A stretch of 64,000 bases of DNA from Tolypeutes matacus. Taxonomy: Eukaryota; Chordata; Mammalia; Cingulata; Chlamyphoridae. The DNA lies in contig JAKSZT010017954.1 in assembly GCA_026826555.1 (NCBI GenBank), positions 1,295,336 to 1,359,335 of the forward strand, in the 5' to 3' direction. Made by a program: the position numbers and the translations under genes. Shown here in pieces: positions 32,126-42,495 of this stretch (position 1 is the first letter of the stretch; each line of letters starts with the position of its first letter). The notes under the pieces are model-generated. The model searched no databases and was not told the DNA's origin. It was given only the letters and a program-made list of their open reading frames with translations.

Positions 32126-32509
32126 GCCCCAAACCGCTCTAAGGGTGATCTGAGGTTCCCAGGCTGCCGGCCCCACCAATGGCTCCCCTTTTGGCTAAAG
32201 TGTCTTCCGAAGGCCATTGCCATCCCACTCCTGTGTGCCCCGGGAGGCAGGGCCTCCCTGACCTGTCCCTGCTGAGAATCTGCCTTCCAAGTCCCAGCCA
32301 CGGCTGCCCAGAAACCAGAAGTGAGCACTGAGCAGTTGATTCGGTGACCCCCAAACACATGCCCCCGTGACTTCCTGTGACCCCCAGTTCACCCTCCCCC
32401 CAGCCCACACCCTGGGTGTTTTCAGCATCCCTAGCCATGACCTCAGTTGCTGATGTGAAGATGCAGAAGAGGAGGAGGCTCCAGTTTTCTGGCCCCACAG
32501 GACTAGCAC

Positions 32510-32545
32510 AGGTGTCAAGGTCAAAGGCCAGGTCAAGGTCAGGTT
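32510..32545 (+). promoter_or_regulatory. Duplicated TCAAGGTCA nuclear-receptor-type sites
   Basis: Two exact copies of TCAAGGTCA, at 32515-32523 and 32533-32541, in direct orientation and 18 bp apart. TCAAGGTCA is the extended half-site bound by ERR-family and SF-1/LRH-1-type orphan nuclear receptors as monomers or dimers. The surrounding 32126-32934 is GC-rich unique sequence without a recognised repeat. Occupancy is not shown by the sequence. Confidence 0.5.
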
Positions 32546-32934
32546 TTGCCCTTTCTTGAAGGGGGTTGGGAGCGGATGGGGGCTCAGGAACTCACACTTC
32601 ATTCTCCAAACCCAGCTTTCTGTGGCAGAGAGAGCTCACACGCCTGGCTCATGGGCCCTCCCACCATGTGGAGCACACGGAGGACTCTCCTGCCCCCGCC
32701 CCCACCCCCTCCATGAGGACTGGGGGGCTCTGGAGTGAAGGGACAAGAGAGCTGTGTCTGATCAGAGACCCCTGATGCTCCCCCTTCTGCCCGTTCTCCT
32801 ATTCCTCCACCTACAAACAAGTCCCTGCCTTGTCCTCTTGGGGACCCCAAGGCCCTGGACCCCAGGCCCCCGAGTCCTGTCCTCCCATCCAGCCCTGGCC
32901 GGCTCAACCCTGGCCCCCTCCCGCCCCGCCCCTG

Positions 32935-33130
32935 CGAGAGGCTGCAGACGCTTCCGAGGGCTGGAACATCTGGCTAATGACGGGGAAAGTGCTGAGACGA
33001 CAGGTTATTTCAACACTGTCATCATCCGTTGGGTATTTCAACACTCACTGCTTGTGCAAGAGACATAATGGGATCTGTGGTAAACTCACGCTGTCTCAAA
33101 GCTTGGGCACGTCGCGGCGGGGCTGGTGGG
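32935..33130. promoter_or_regulatory. Putative conserved element with a 15-bp direct repeat
   Basis: 'ggttatttcaacact' (33003-33017) and 'gggtatttcaacact' (33031-33045) match at 14 of 15 positions with a 28-bp period. A RUNX-like 'tgtggtaaactcac' follows near 33076-33089. The block is repeat-free and AT-richer than its flanks. Enhancer role inferred. Confidence 0.4.
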
Positions 33131-33159
33131 GAGTTGGGGGGGTTTAGCAATAGGTGCTG

Positions 33160-33320
33160 TCTTGGGGCCCCGCAGCCTCCTTAGGGTTATTTTGGCTCCA
33201 CCACGGAAGGCCCGGAGAGAAATCTCAAGATGTCAGAGAAAACCCAGAGCAATTACCTCTCCAGGTAATTAGATGGTGGCAGAGATAGCGCATCTTCCTG
33301 CCTTCCCTGCCTTCCCGCCT
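33160..33320. promoter_or_regulatory. Putative element with perfect TAATT palindrome
   Basis: 'aattacct-ctcc-aggtaatt' at 33251-33270 is a perfect 8-bp inverted repeat with a 4-bp spacer. Each arm carries a TAATT/AATTA homeodomain core. 'agatggtggcagagat' follows directly. No repeat family recognised here. Confidence 0.45.
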
Positions 33321-34654
33321 TCCCTCCTGCCTGCCTGAGAGACGCAGCTGGGGAGGACCAGCCTGCGCCCTCCCCCTGGGCCAGCCCCCCTCGGCCCAGC
33401 CCCATGGGGGGGGCAAGTGACCTCATGGGAGCAGCGACTGTGAATCACGGCCCAGCCACGTTCCCACTTCCCTGGGGGCAGGCAAGCCTGTAGGTCTCCA
33501 GAGGTGCCCTCGATGCCCACAGCAGCCACGCTGGCCCCCTGCCCATCACGGCAGCTTCTCCAAAGAGCTGTGAGGAGCCCAGTAGGGAGGCTCTGGGGAC
33601 CTGCCAGCCCCTCTACAGCCGACCAGAGTCAAGGACTTGGAACTCGAATCCTTTCTCAGCTCAGCCCTGTTCCCAGATTTCGTCGGAACCCAACCAGCCC
33701 TTTGGGAGGCTAAATTAGGGTGGAGGTAGGGCAGCACCAGCTGGAACAGGGAGATGAGCGTCTCAGGAGTGCAGCTGACAACCACAGGGGACAGCTTCGG
33801 TTTGGGGCAATGCTGAGCTCCCCTGAACTAGCTCCCCTGGGGCAAGTCAGGTCACTGCCCCATACTGGCAAAGCCAGAGCTGGACAGAGCTGGGCAGAGC
33901 AGGAAGTCCAGAGCCCACTGCCAGCTGGGAAGAGGGGCAAGGACACAGAAAGGGCTGCAGAGGTGGGAAGACAAGGAGGGGGCACTGGGGACTTCATGGA
34001 AATCTGCCCCACGGGACCTCAGCTGGCCTTCATGCCCCTTTACCAGCAGGGACACTGACTCTCTGCTTTGATCAAGTCTTCCGGGGCCAGTCAGACATTT
34101 CTCCAAGAGGACGCAAGGAGCAAGACTAGGGCTTTCTATGAGATGCCCCCAGAAGGCCTCTTGCACCTGTTCTTGCCTCCTGGCCCATCTCCTCTATCTC
34201 CAGGGGCACCGCCCATGGCCTCTCCGGGGCTTCCTTCAAGGACCCCTGCAGGATCACCAGGACTGCCCTCATCGAGTCCACGCCTGCCTCTGCACCATCT
34301 TCCCCACAGCTCAGCCCCTCACGCCAGCCCTCCGCCACCTGGGCTCCCGCAGCAGCCTCCCCTCAGCCCACCTGCCACCAACGTTCCCTCCCTCCAGGCC
34401 CTGCTATACAGGGTTTCAAGCCTAGGAAAGGGCCTCCCTGACCTAGCCCTACTTGGATCCCCATGCCAGGTATCCATTTCCTTCCCCTGGGAAGGGGCTG
34501 GCAATTTGCCAGCAGTGTTGTCACGTCCCCACTGTCAGGGACTATTCTCCAAGTGTCATCTCTATAAGAGAGTTTGCCCCCTGCAAACAGGGAGGCCAGC
34601 CCACCCAGCTCCAGACGAGCAAAGGCTCAGTGGCTAGACAGTCTCTGAGTGGCA
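33321..34654. other. Unique GC-rich non-coding sequence
   Basis: Pyrimidine-rich (ccttcc)n-like reiteration at about 33296-33334, otherwise nothing recognised. The 189-codon frame at 34068-34637 is proline/serine/leucine-rich, overlaps other frames and has no domain. Confidence 0.45.
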
Positions 34655-34790
34655 CCTGTGTCCCACTTGGTATTCACACCTGTCCAATGCTTTGGGCACC
34701 ATCTTCATCCCCATTTTACAGATGAGAAGACATGCTGCTCAGACTGGCAGAGCCTGGACTCACAGCATGTCTGGCTGAGCCCTGGTCCAG
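34655..34790 (-). repeat. MIR SINE, antisense
   Basis: 'tcacacctgtccaatgctttgggcaccatcttcatccccattttacagatgagaagacatgctgctcagactggcagagcctggact' is the MIR reverse complement. Confidence 0.75.
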
Positions 34791-35629
34791 CCTCCAGCCA
34801 CCCCACACCTTGCATGGAGTGAGGAAAGGAGTCAGGAAGTCTCCTCATTTCCCTCCTGAGCACGCAGCCCCTTCTGTGCTCCCCTGGACAGGGCGGGAAG
34901 CCTCCAGCCCCCCTGCCCCACACCAGCACGTCTGGGTGGGCTCCTTTCAGGATTTCTTGCCCACATTCAAGGGTCCAAGATGAAGCAGCTCTAAACTGGG
35001 AGGAGCACTGGGCTTGGAGTCTGCAGCCGCGGTTGCTGTCCCAGCTCTGCCCCTGACTCACTCCATCATCTGGGAGAAGCTATTTACTGTTTGGGGGCTG
35101 GGCAATGGCTCAGGAGGCACCAGAAGCCACTGACCACTCAGTGGGCACAGGCCAGCTGGCACATGCTCACTAACGTTCTCTCCTGTTCATCTCCTCTCCC
35201 CCACCAAATACCCCACCAGGGATCCTTCTTTGCATTTGACCTGCCCTTGTAAGTGAATGTCAGGCACAGCCAAAGGATTTGAGGTCCATTCACATTACAC
35301 AGTGGGGTGAAGACACTAAGAACCCAGGATGGGGAGAAGAGGAGGACGGCGGTGCCCGCGTGAGGTTCTGGGTCGGAAGCAGCCAGGCCCGGCCCACCTT
35401 CCCTCATGCCCGCTCAAGGTCAGGCCCCATGCTGCTGCCCTTACCCCAGGTGATGCTCCCTGCCCCGGCCACTGGATGAGGAGGGGTCCCTCCACCCTGT
35501 CAGTAAGGGGCCTGCTGCCTGGATATGGTGCTGTGGGACCCCAAGGGGGGCGTCCAGTCTGACTCCCTGGGACCTGCGTGGCGAGGGGCAGCTGAGGTGC
35601 CGGTGCAGGCCGCGGGCCTCCCGTTGTCG
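34791..35629. other. Unique GC-rich non-coding sequence
   Basis: No repeat or gene recognised. Confidence 0.4.
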
Positions 35630-35800
35630 CCTCCCCTACGGCTCTGCCGGGTGGCACCGTCTCCTAATGCATCTGCCTGTTTACATTCCCCCAACGAAAA
35701 GCAGCTTTGTTTATGGAAAAGAGCTATTTTGGTCCCACGTTTTCTCTCTCAACTCCTCCGACTTGCCGGCAGGATGGCTGCTGCTCTCTTGGGGAGCAGA
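35630..35800. promoter_or_regulatory. Putative conserved element with FOX-like and MEF2-like sites
   Basis: Forkhead-type cores 'tgtttac' (35679-35685) and 'tgtttat' (35708-35714), a MEF2-like 'ctattttgg' (35724-35732) and a YY1-like 'aggatggctgctgc' (35771-35784) lie within 110 bp of repeat-free sequence. Role inferred from motif clustering. Confidence 0.35.
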
Positions 35801-36044
35801 GAAGAACCGCGGAGCCTGTCTGAGCTTCCTTGGGGGGCAGGTGCCCTCGGGCTCTCCTGGGCAGGAGACACCAGGACAGGGTCCGCGGACACGGGGCCAT
35901 CTCCTCCCACGGAAGCTCTAGGAAGAGGACTCACGTGTGGACCTATGTCCAGCAAAGGTCAGGCACCATCCCGCCCAAAGGTGGCGGGTGGTCCTCCCGA
36001 GCCCGAGGCCCCTCCGCTCACCCAAGGATGCTGCTCGAAGCCCT

Positions 36045-36140
36045 GCCAGGTGCATAATAGAATTCCACCCACTATCCAAACGAGAAACTGAGGCTGAGAG
36101 GAAAAGTGGCATCTCCAAAGCCAACCCAGGACCGAGGGGT
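36045..36140 (-). repeat. MIR SINE fragment, antisense
   Basis: 'ccaggtgcataatagaattccacccactatccaaacgagaaactgaggctgagaggaaaagtggcatctcc' keeps the MIR reverse-complement order with heavy change. Confidence 0.55.
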
Positions 36141-37399
36141 TCCCCCGGAACTCTATGCTTTTTTCCCACTGGGTGCCCTGGGCTGGGAGGAGATACACAT
36201 ATCTCAAGGAGCTGGGAAGAGTCCTGTGGGAGGCTATGGCGACAGCCAATTCCATGAAAAGCCCTGGCAGGCATTCAATCCCAGCCTCAGGAAACAGAGC
36301 AAAGGGTGAGCGGGAGTACTCAAGTAGCTACCATTTTCCAAATGGGAGCCCTGAAACTCAGAAGGGGTAGGGGAGGGTCATGACCTCCCTCCAGGGAAAA
36401 AAAAGTGAGAGGCAAGTTCCCTAATCCTCCCCAAGCATAAGAAGGTGTGAGGGGCAGAGCGGCTTGGGGGTAAAATGCCTCCCCCCGCCCCTTCTTCATG
36501 GTCACTATAGCCCCCTCCATGGCTTTGTGGTTTCAGGTTCATGCACATTACACAGCTGCAAGGCAGGTCAACAGTTGTCACCATGACAACAAGGAAAAAA
36601 AGCAAGTAAAGCTGAGGGGAGGGGAGAGATGGCAGGGGCCAGTAGCTGGGGATGAAGGTGAGGGGAGAACAGGGAGGAGGTGAGGCTGAGCATCCCCACG
36701 GCCCCATGGTGGGCTTCTAGATTCCCTTGGGGGAGGCACAGCCTTGCAGGCCCTGCGTCTTTGAGGTCACCATTCTCTAGAGAAGTGCTGCGGCCTGGAG
36801 CTACCCCCCGCCCTGGAAGAAGGCTGTCAGCTTTAGGCCCAAGGGAGGCAAGACCTGCCTGGGGCTATCACCCTCGGCTCCCCTCTCCTTGTCACAGGCA
36901 AACCGCAATGGAAACCTCTGTGATCTCTCAGGGGCACACATCACCAGGTGGCCCGTTCCTTGGGCAGACAAGTGTTCATGTCACAAAGGAGCCAAGAAGC
37001 CACACTGGCACCAAGGCAGCGTCGCTTTCCATCTCTTTTCTCCATCCTCAGGGTATTCCCGGGGGATGCTCATTCCCTGGCCTGGTCTGAACCCCGGCAG
37101 CGGAGGTGTTATGGGGAGACAAGGGCTGCTACAACCCGGCCTGCACCCACGCTCATGGTGTATGTCCCACAGAGCCGTCCCCAGAAGAGGAAAAGGTGGC
37201 GATTTGGTCCAGCGGCCTCCTGCCCCTGATATTTCTCTCAACAGCAATCTCTTCACCTCTCTGAATGCAAATGGCCCACGTGAAGCAGTCTCAGCCAATG
37301 CCTGCCCCCAGCCCCCAGTCACCACTGCCGGAGGGAACCCCATGACCAGGGAGGTGCTGGCACTCACTCAGCCCAGCTATTACCCCTGATTCCAAGGAT
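36141..37399. other. Unique non-coding sequence, one CTCF-like motif
   Basis: No repeat recognised. 'tcaccaggtggccc' at 36941-36954 fits 12 of 14 CTCF core positions, which is weak evidence by itself. The 166- and 128-codon frames here overlap and have no domain. Confidence 0.4.
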
Positions 37400-37540
37400 C
37401 CCGCAAACTTGAGCACAGGCCTTTACAGTTTACAACGGGCTTTCCTCTGCCTCCTGTTTCATCCTTCGCGAACCCTTTGAGGTGGGTAGGGAGACAGAGG
37501 TGAAGCGACTCCCCAATGTCAAAGGCCTAGAAAGTGCAGG
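37400..37540 (-). repeat. MIR SINE fragment, antisense
   Basis: 'ggcctttacagtttacaacgggctttcctctgcctcctgtttcatccttcgcgaaccctttgaggtgggtagggagacagaggtgaagcgactcccc' has the MIR reverse-complement order. Confidence 0.6.
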
Positions 37541-37734
37541 TCCAGGACTCAATGCCTTGCTCCACCACAGCTCACAAGCACTTCCCGTGCCCACCCTGTG
37601 GCCAGCTGATGGCAGAGGCCTGGGGAGGATGTGGCCATGGCCCTGCCCGTGTGAACGCACCCTGGCTGGGGAGAGACTCAAGTACAAGAGCCCAGCATCA
37701 GCAAGGGGCTGCTCACCTGCACGTTCTGCCTCCT

Positions 37735-38240
37735 TAACTTGGCTCACCTTTGCACCTCCGCTCCATGGCCTCAGCTGTCACCTCCACCAATGCCCCTTCC
37801 CCTGGCCTCAGCCCCTCCTTTCTAGTCCCACACTGCAGCAGGAGATCCAAACCCTCTGCCTGCCCAAAGCCCTGCATCGGCTCTTGCTGATCACACAATC
37901 AAGTCCGACTCCTCGGCCTGAATTTGAGGCCCAACACAAAATCGTCCCTGTTTGCCACATTTTCTTTGCTTTGGACAAATAGACCCCATTCTTGCTCAGT
38001 GAGGACCGCTGAGCTATGGCACCCTCTATTTCCTGCCCACCAGGATGGTACTGAGCCGATGGGATGTTCCCTGTACACATTCAGTGCTCCCCGCTGCAGG
38101 CTTTTGCCCATGCTGCCCCTGCTTCCTGGGGTTTCACCTCCCCATTCATCCATATCTAAATCCCGCCTGCACCTCAACAGTTCACGCTCCACCCTCCACA
38201 AAGTCACCCCACAACTGAAGTGACCACTCCCTCCCATGGA
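37735..38240 (+). repeat. L2 LINE, sense
   Basis: 'gagatccaaaccctctgcctgcccaaagccctgcatcggctcttgctgatc', 'ctgcaggcttttgcccatgctgcccctgcttcctggggtttcacctcccc' and 'ccctccacaaagtcaccccacaactgaagtgaccactccctccc' are L2 3' signatures in order. Confidence 0.8.
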
Positions 38241-38659
38241 AGCTGACACGGGTCACTCGCTGCCCGGCTCAGAATTGCCCACCTCTCTCCTGTGCTCCTA
38301 TCAGACAGAGTTCCTGCAGAGAGAGCTGGATGAGGTTTGGGGGATAAGCAATGAAGGAGGTGATTCATCTCCGGGGCCCCCGGAACACAACCACCATCAC
38401 CAATGAATGGCTGAATGAAGGAGCAAAAGGACACATGAAAGAATGAAAGAAGAAGTAGAGTGGCCTTAGGTTGCCCATAATGGAAGTGCTGGGATCTTGC
38501 TAGACGGCCAGGGGACCTCACTGGGGGGCCCCTACCCAGTGCCTCATATCCTGGGCATGCGTCATTCCTTTTGGCTGCCCAACACCTCTGAACGCTCCAG
38601 CTGTGTTTGAAGAATTCCTCACCTTATCAATTTCCCTCCTTCTCTAAAGCCAGACACCC

Positions 38660-38930
38660 ACCTTCCCAGCCTCCCTTGCAGCTAGGGTTGAACCATGTGA
38701 CCTAGGCTCCACCAATCAGTGTACCCGTCAGACTCAGGATGGGAAGCAGCGACCTTGGAAGCAGTTGCCATGTCGACCTTATTCTGGCGAGGGGTTGGCC
38801 ACCATGTCCAGTTTCCAGAGGGAGGCCCCCAAGCCTGGTACTTCATAGTTTCCTTTAATAAATTCCTCATCTGTCTAAACCAGCCAGAGGTGGTACCTGT
38901 GGCCTGAACCTATAAACTGTGCTGTGTTTG
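38660..38930. repeat. Ancient LTR-like or DNA repeat, family uncertain
   Basis: 'cctcccttgcagctagggttgaaccatgtgacctaggctccaccaatcag' followed by 'ataaattcctcatctgtctaaaccagccagaggtggtacctgtggcctgaacc' is a type seen in dispersed mammalian repeats. An AATAAA-like 'taataaattcc' sits near 38855. I cannot name the family. Confidence 0.45.
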
Positions 38931-39394
38931 CCTCACAGTGGTGACAAGGGGTCCACAGAGCCCTAGGCCCACCTAGTTGAAGAGAGTCAGGAGGCATTTG
39001 GGCATGATCCAAGAAGTCAGCCCTGCCTCCTCCTGGCTGAGGCTTGTGCCGGGCGGCGGGCTGGGGCTGGGAGGGGACGAAGGTCCCCCAGGCCAGGTCC
39101 ACTGCAGCCAGAGAGAAACTGCCCACCAAAGCTGGAGCAGGGCAGAGGCCAGAGCAAAGGCTGCCTCTGACCCAGCTGGCGCTCAGGGGGCACTCCTGCG
39201 GTCTGCCCCCGTGGCTACCGGGCATAGCTCCTATGCCGTGTGCCTTGGCCCTAGCTCTTACCTCTGCCTTGTGCTGACTCCTCCTCCTCATCCTCTCAGA
39301 CTCAGCGGCTCATCCTGTCTTCCAGGAAGACTTCCAGCCCCACCCACGGACTTCCATGACTCCTCCTTGCTTCCAGAGCTCTCAGGTCACACTT
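38931..39394. other. Unique GC-rich non-coding sequence
   Basis: No repeat or gene recognised. The 189-codon frame 38977-39546 runs into the L2 at its right end and is not supported. Confidence 0.4.
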
Positions 39395-39563
39395 GCCGAT
39401 GCACTTCCACCTTGAATTGGAACTGTCCATTTCCAGTCCGTCTCCCTACTGGACAGCAACCTCCTATGGACAGGGCTCATATCTTGTCACTCAGGGCACC
39501 CAGTGCCAAGCACAGTTCCGGTAGAAGCTCAGTGAATGTCTACTGAGTGAATGAATGAATGAG
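39395..39563 (+). repeat. L2 LINE 3' terminus, sense
   Basis: 'ctactggacagcaacctcctatggacagggctcatatcttgtcactcagggcacccagtgccaagcacagttccggtagaagctcagtgaatgtctactgagtgaatgaatgaatgag' is an L2 3' end including its terminal (tgaa)n. Confidence 0.9.
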
Positions 39564-39739
39564 TGAACATGCTCCCCTGTGGGAGAAGCAGAGGTCCCTG
39601 GGCTCAGCAAGAGCTCAGCAAGAGTCCGGAGACAGAAGAAAAGGGATGGCTGGGGTGGGCCTGTGGCCTGGTGGGTGGCATCTCCCCCTACCTGGGCCCC
39701 CAGGATGTCAATGACCTGCTCAGCTTCCACCTGAGCACA

Positions 39740-40050
39740 GAACATGTGTAGGGCTTGCCAAGGCCAGCCATCCCTGCCGTCATGGATTTATTAGCTAATC
39801 CAACAGCAAAAACCTTCCCAGGAAACAACTCTGGAGCTGCCAACTTGCTTCAGTTCCCTCCTTATCCCACTGTTGATTCATATCTCAGAGATTTAAACCT
39901 CTCAACTTGTTGGCCAGAGACACCTGTCGAACAGACATCAAGGAGAGACAGTGATAGCAATTCTCCCAAGCAGCTTTGAGTAAAAGTCAAGCAGATCCCT
40001 TTGAAATCGCTCTTCGTCCCTTGACACGGAAGGGGGGTGGGAGGTTTCCG
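39740..40050. promoter_or_regulatory. Putative conserved element with TCF/LEF-like and homeodomain-like sites
   Basis: Repeat-free AT-rich block with 'gatttattagctaatcc' (39785-39801), 'gctttgag' (39973-39980) and TCF/LEF-type 'ctttgaa' (39999-40005). A 74-codon frame (39755-39979) with a good initiation context at its second Met runs through it, but it has no recognisable domain. An enhancer is the simpler reading. Confidence 0.4.
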
Positions 40051-40639
40051 AGGAGGCGTCTTGGAGGGGCTGCGGCATCTCCGTTCCACCACCACCACCA
40101 CCCCGGCTGCTACTGTCAACACAAGAGGACAGAAGCGGGGGTCTCTGCTCCAGGCCGCAGCATGGCAAGGTGGGCTCAGGACTGAACTACGGTGATGCAC
40201 GACCCACCCCACCTCCAGACCGCGCAAGGTGGAAGGCTGTGAGGCCCTTCCCAGGATGCCTGCGGATTCTGCAGGGGTGGCTGGTTATAGCTCGCCGATG
40301 CCCGTGACTCGGAGCCCTGCTTCCACCGATTTTCAGCTTGGGGATGGTCTTGGTGCCTTGCTCAAGACGCCTCAGTCCTCCACCATGGCCACCCAGAGGT
40401 GGAAACCCTTTTCCTTAGGTTCCAGCTCCAACCAGGCATTTGTGTGGGTAGAAGGTTTATTGACAGTTGGAGAGACAGAGAGATTTGCTTTGCAATTATA
40501 GGAACCTATTCAAACCCTCCTCCCTAGAAGTCTCTCTGTCGTATCTGCCCTGCTATCCGCCCCCCTCCTCCTCCCTCCCGCCCCCCGAATCCTGCCTACT
40601 GTCAAAGCACAGCAGTCCAGCCCTCGGGGCCCCGCGGCT

Positions 40640-40990
40640 GAGGAACAAAGCTCCATAAAGTGGGGGCTCAAAACTGCAGAAATGTATCATCTCACAGCTC
40701 TGGAGGCCAGAAGCCCAAAGTCAAGGTGTCAGTCAGCCCGCTCCTCAGAGACGCAGAGGAGACCGTCTCTGCCTCTTCTGGCTTCTGGGGGTGGCGGCCA
40801 TCATGGCACTCCTCCACCTGCAGCTGCAGCACTCCTTAGAGGTCCCCCATTAACACCCAAGCAGGGCCCAGTGCGTCTGAACTAATCACATCTGCAAAGA
40901 CCTTACCAGATCCCCAAATCAGGGCACACTCACCAGGGGTTAGGACACAAACATATCTGTTGGGGGACACAACTCACCCCGCAATGGAGA
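40640..40990. repeat. Ancient mammalian LTR-like repeat, family uncertain
   Basis: 'gcagaaatgtatcatctcacagctctggaggccagaagcccaaagtcaaggtgtcagtc', 'ctaatcacatctgcaaagaccttacca' and 'ggggttaggacacaaacatatctgttgggggacacaactcaccc' reproduce, with decay, a very common mammalian repeat of LTR type. Subfamily not assigned. Confidence 0.6.
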
Positions 40991-42114
40991 GCCCCCCACT
41001 AAGCAAGACTTAGGGCCAGTTCTGAAACGGGTGGATTTTCATCCCACTACACTGGCATCCATCTGCTCCGCCTTCACCATAGCTGCAATTCCCAGCGTTC
41101 CTGCATCCTGGACCCGGAGCTGAGCTGAGCACAGATCCAGACCTCAAGGAGTCCCGTGGGGGAGACAAGCCCTAAGTGAGCCACAGTGGAGCAGGCAGAG
41201 GGAGGCTGGGTGGCACGAGCCAGACCTGCGAGGTCAGAAGACAGGCAGCTCCCCCTGTCTGAAGGAGCCAGAAAGGGCTTCGCCAAAGAGGTGAAGGGAA
41301 CACTGGGCCTCGAATGGGCTTGAGGAGGGGGAAAGGCGGCTGGGGCAGAACCGGCCATCGACACCTCTCTAAGATGCTCAGGCATCCCTGCGGTCTCCAG
41401 TTCACGTGTCTGCCTCCAGACCAGACTCCAAGCAGGGCCCAGGTTCATCCGCTCTCGGGGTTTGGCACAGAGGCCTCAGCAGAGAGGAAGAAGAAAGGGG
41501 AGGAGGAGGAGTGGGGGTGGAGCAGCACGAGTAGCAGGGAGACCCTGGGCACCTGGATGCCACACAGTCCCTGACTGCGGCTGTGACAAGAGGTGGAACT
41601 GGCTGGATCTCCACCTTCCGTGGCTCTGCCTGCCTGCACACAGAGGGGGTGCTCTTGGCTCCAGTGGGTCGGCACGTCCGCCACACAGAGAGGAAAAACA
41701 TGACCGGGCACACCCAAGCCAGCCCCTAAAAGTCCTCCAAGCAGTGCAGCACCCAGATCTGCAGACTTGTCAGTGGACGTGACCGCTGCCCACCTAAGCA
41801 ACGGCGTTTGGGAGCACTGGGTCCCTGGGCGGCGCCCATGAAAGATCTTTGACTTCATGCATTTGCAACCCCACCAAAAATCCCAGCACAAGCATCTGCT
41901 CCAAGGAAGACCACGATGTCACAGCTGCACAGCACTCCACAGTTAGGAAAAGGCTTTAACGCCCATGAGCTCAGAGAGAAGGCGTAGACCCCATACCCCA
42001 CCTGTGATCCCACAGGATAGAGGGAGAGAGGGGGCAGGAGGCCCTTGGCACTGTGCAGGCTGTGGGACTGATATTGGGCAGGAAGCTCTCCAGTCCCGTC
42101 AGTCTCCCTGTTCC
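40991..42114. other. Unique non-coding sequence
   Basis: No repeat or gene recognised; purine-rich at about 41485-41530. Confidence 0.4.
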
Positions 42115-42225
42115 TGGATCTTCCAAATAGTGAGAGTGGGCAGCAAGCAGTTTAGCAATTAATTACATGCTGCCTCGCATTGTTCTCTAATTACCATTTC
42201 AGGTTTGGGAGGCTCTGCACCTGCA
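42115..42225. promoter_or_regulatory. Putative conserved element, homeodomain/SOX-like cluster
   Basis: 'agcaattaattacatg' (42154-42169) and 'ctaattacca' (42187-42196) give several TAATTA cores within 45 bp, with a SOX-like 'cattgttc' (42178-42185) between them. No repeat family recognised. Regulatory role inferred. Confidence 0.42.
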
Positions 42226-42387
42226 TTCCATCCTCCAGCAAGGAGGACGTATCGCTGGCATCTTCTCTGTGGTCCCCTCTCCCGGCAGCACAGCCCATCC
42301 CTGGTCCACAGCGCACCGTCAAGGAGAGCACTCCACACAGTGGCGACACGTTAGCCTCATGAAATACTGAGGTCTGCGCCCCACTTG

Positions 42388-42495
42388 CAGTGATCCTGGT
42401 TTAATTGGTCTGGGGCGGGGCCCGGGCATCAGAATTTTATTAAACTCCCCCAGCTGTTGCTAATGTGCAGCAAGGACTGGGGACCACTGCTGTGC
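42388..42495 (+). repeat. MER5-type hAT fragment
   Basis: 'cctggtttaattggtctggggcggggcccgggcatcagaattttattaaactcccccagctgttgctaatgtgcagcaaggactggggaccactgctgtg' is the right half of a MER5-type element including its terminal inverted repeat region. Confidence 0.88.

Noticed and set aside
34068..34637. 189-codon proline/serine-rich frame
   Set aside because: Overlapped by frames in other phases, no domain, typical of C-rich unique DNA.
36941..36954. CTCF site as a standalone feature
   Set aside because: Twelve of 14 positions, but in ordinary sequence without CpG island or other support; mentioned only in the region note.
38977..39546. 189-codon plus frame
   Set aside because: Its right end is translated L2 sequence and its left part is GC-rich shadow.
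39755..39979. 74-codon frame as a small protein gene
   Set aside because: No homology I recognise and no exon boundaries; kept only as a question within the regulatory element there.
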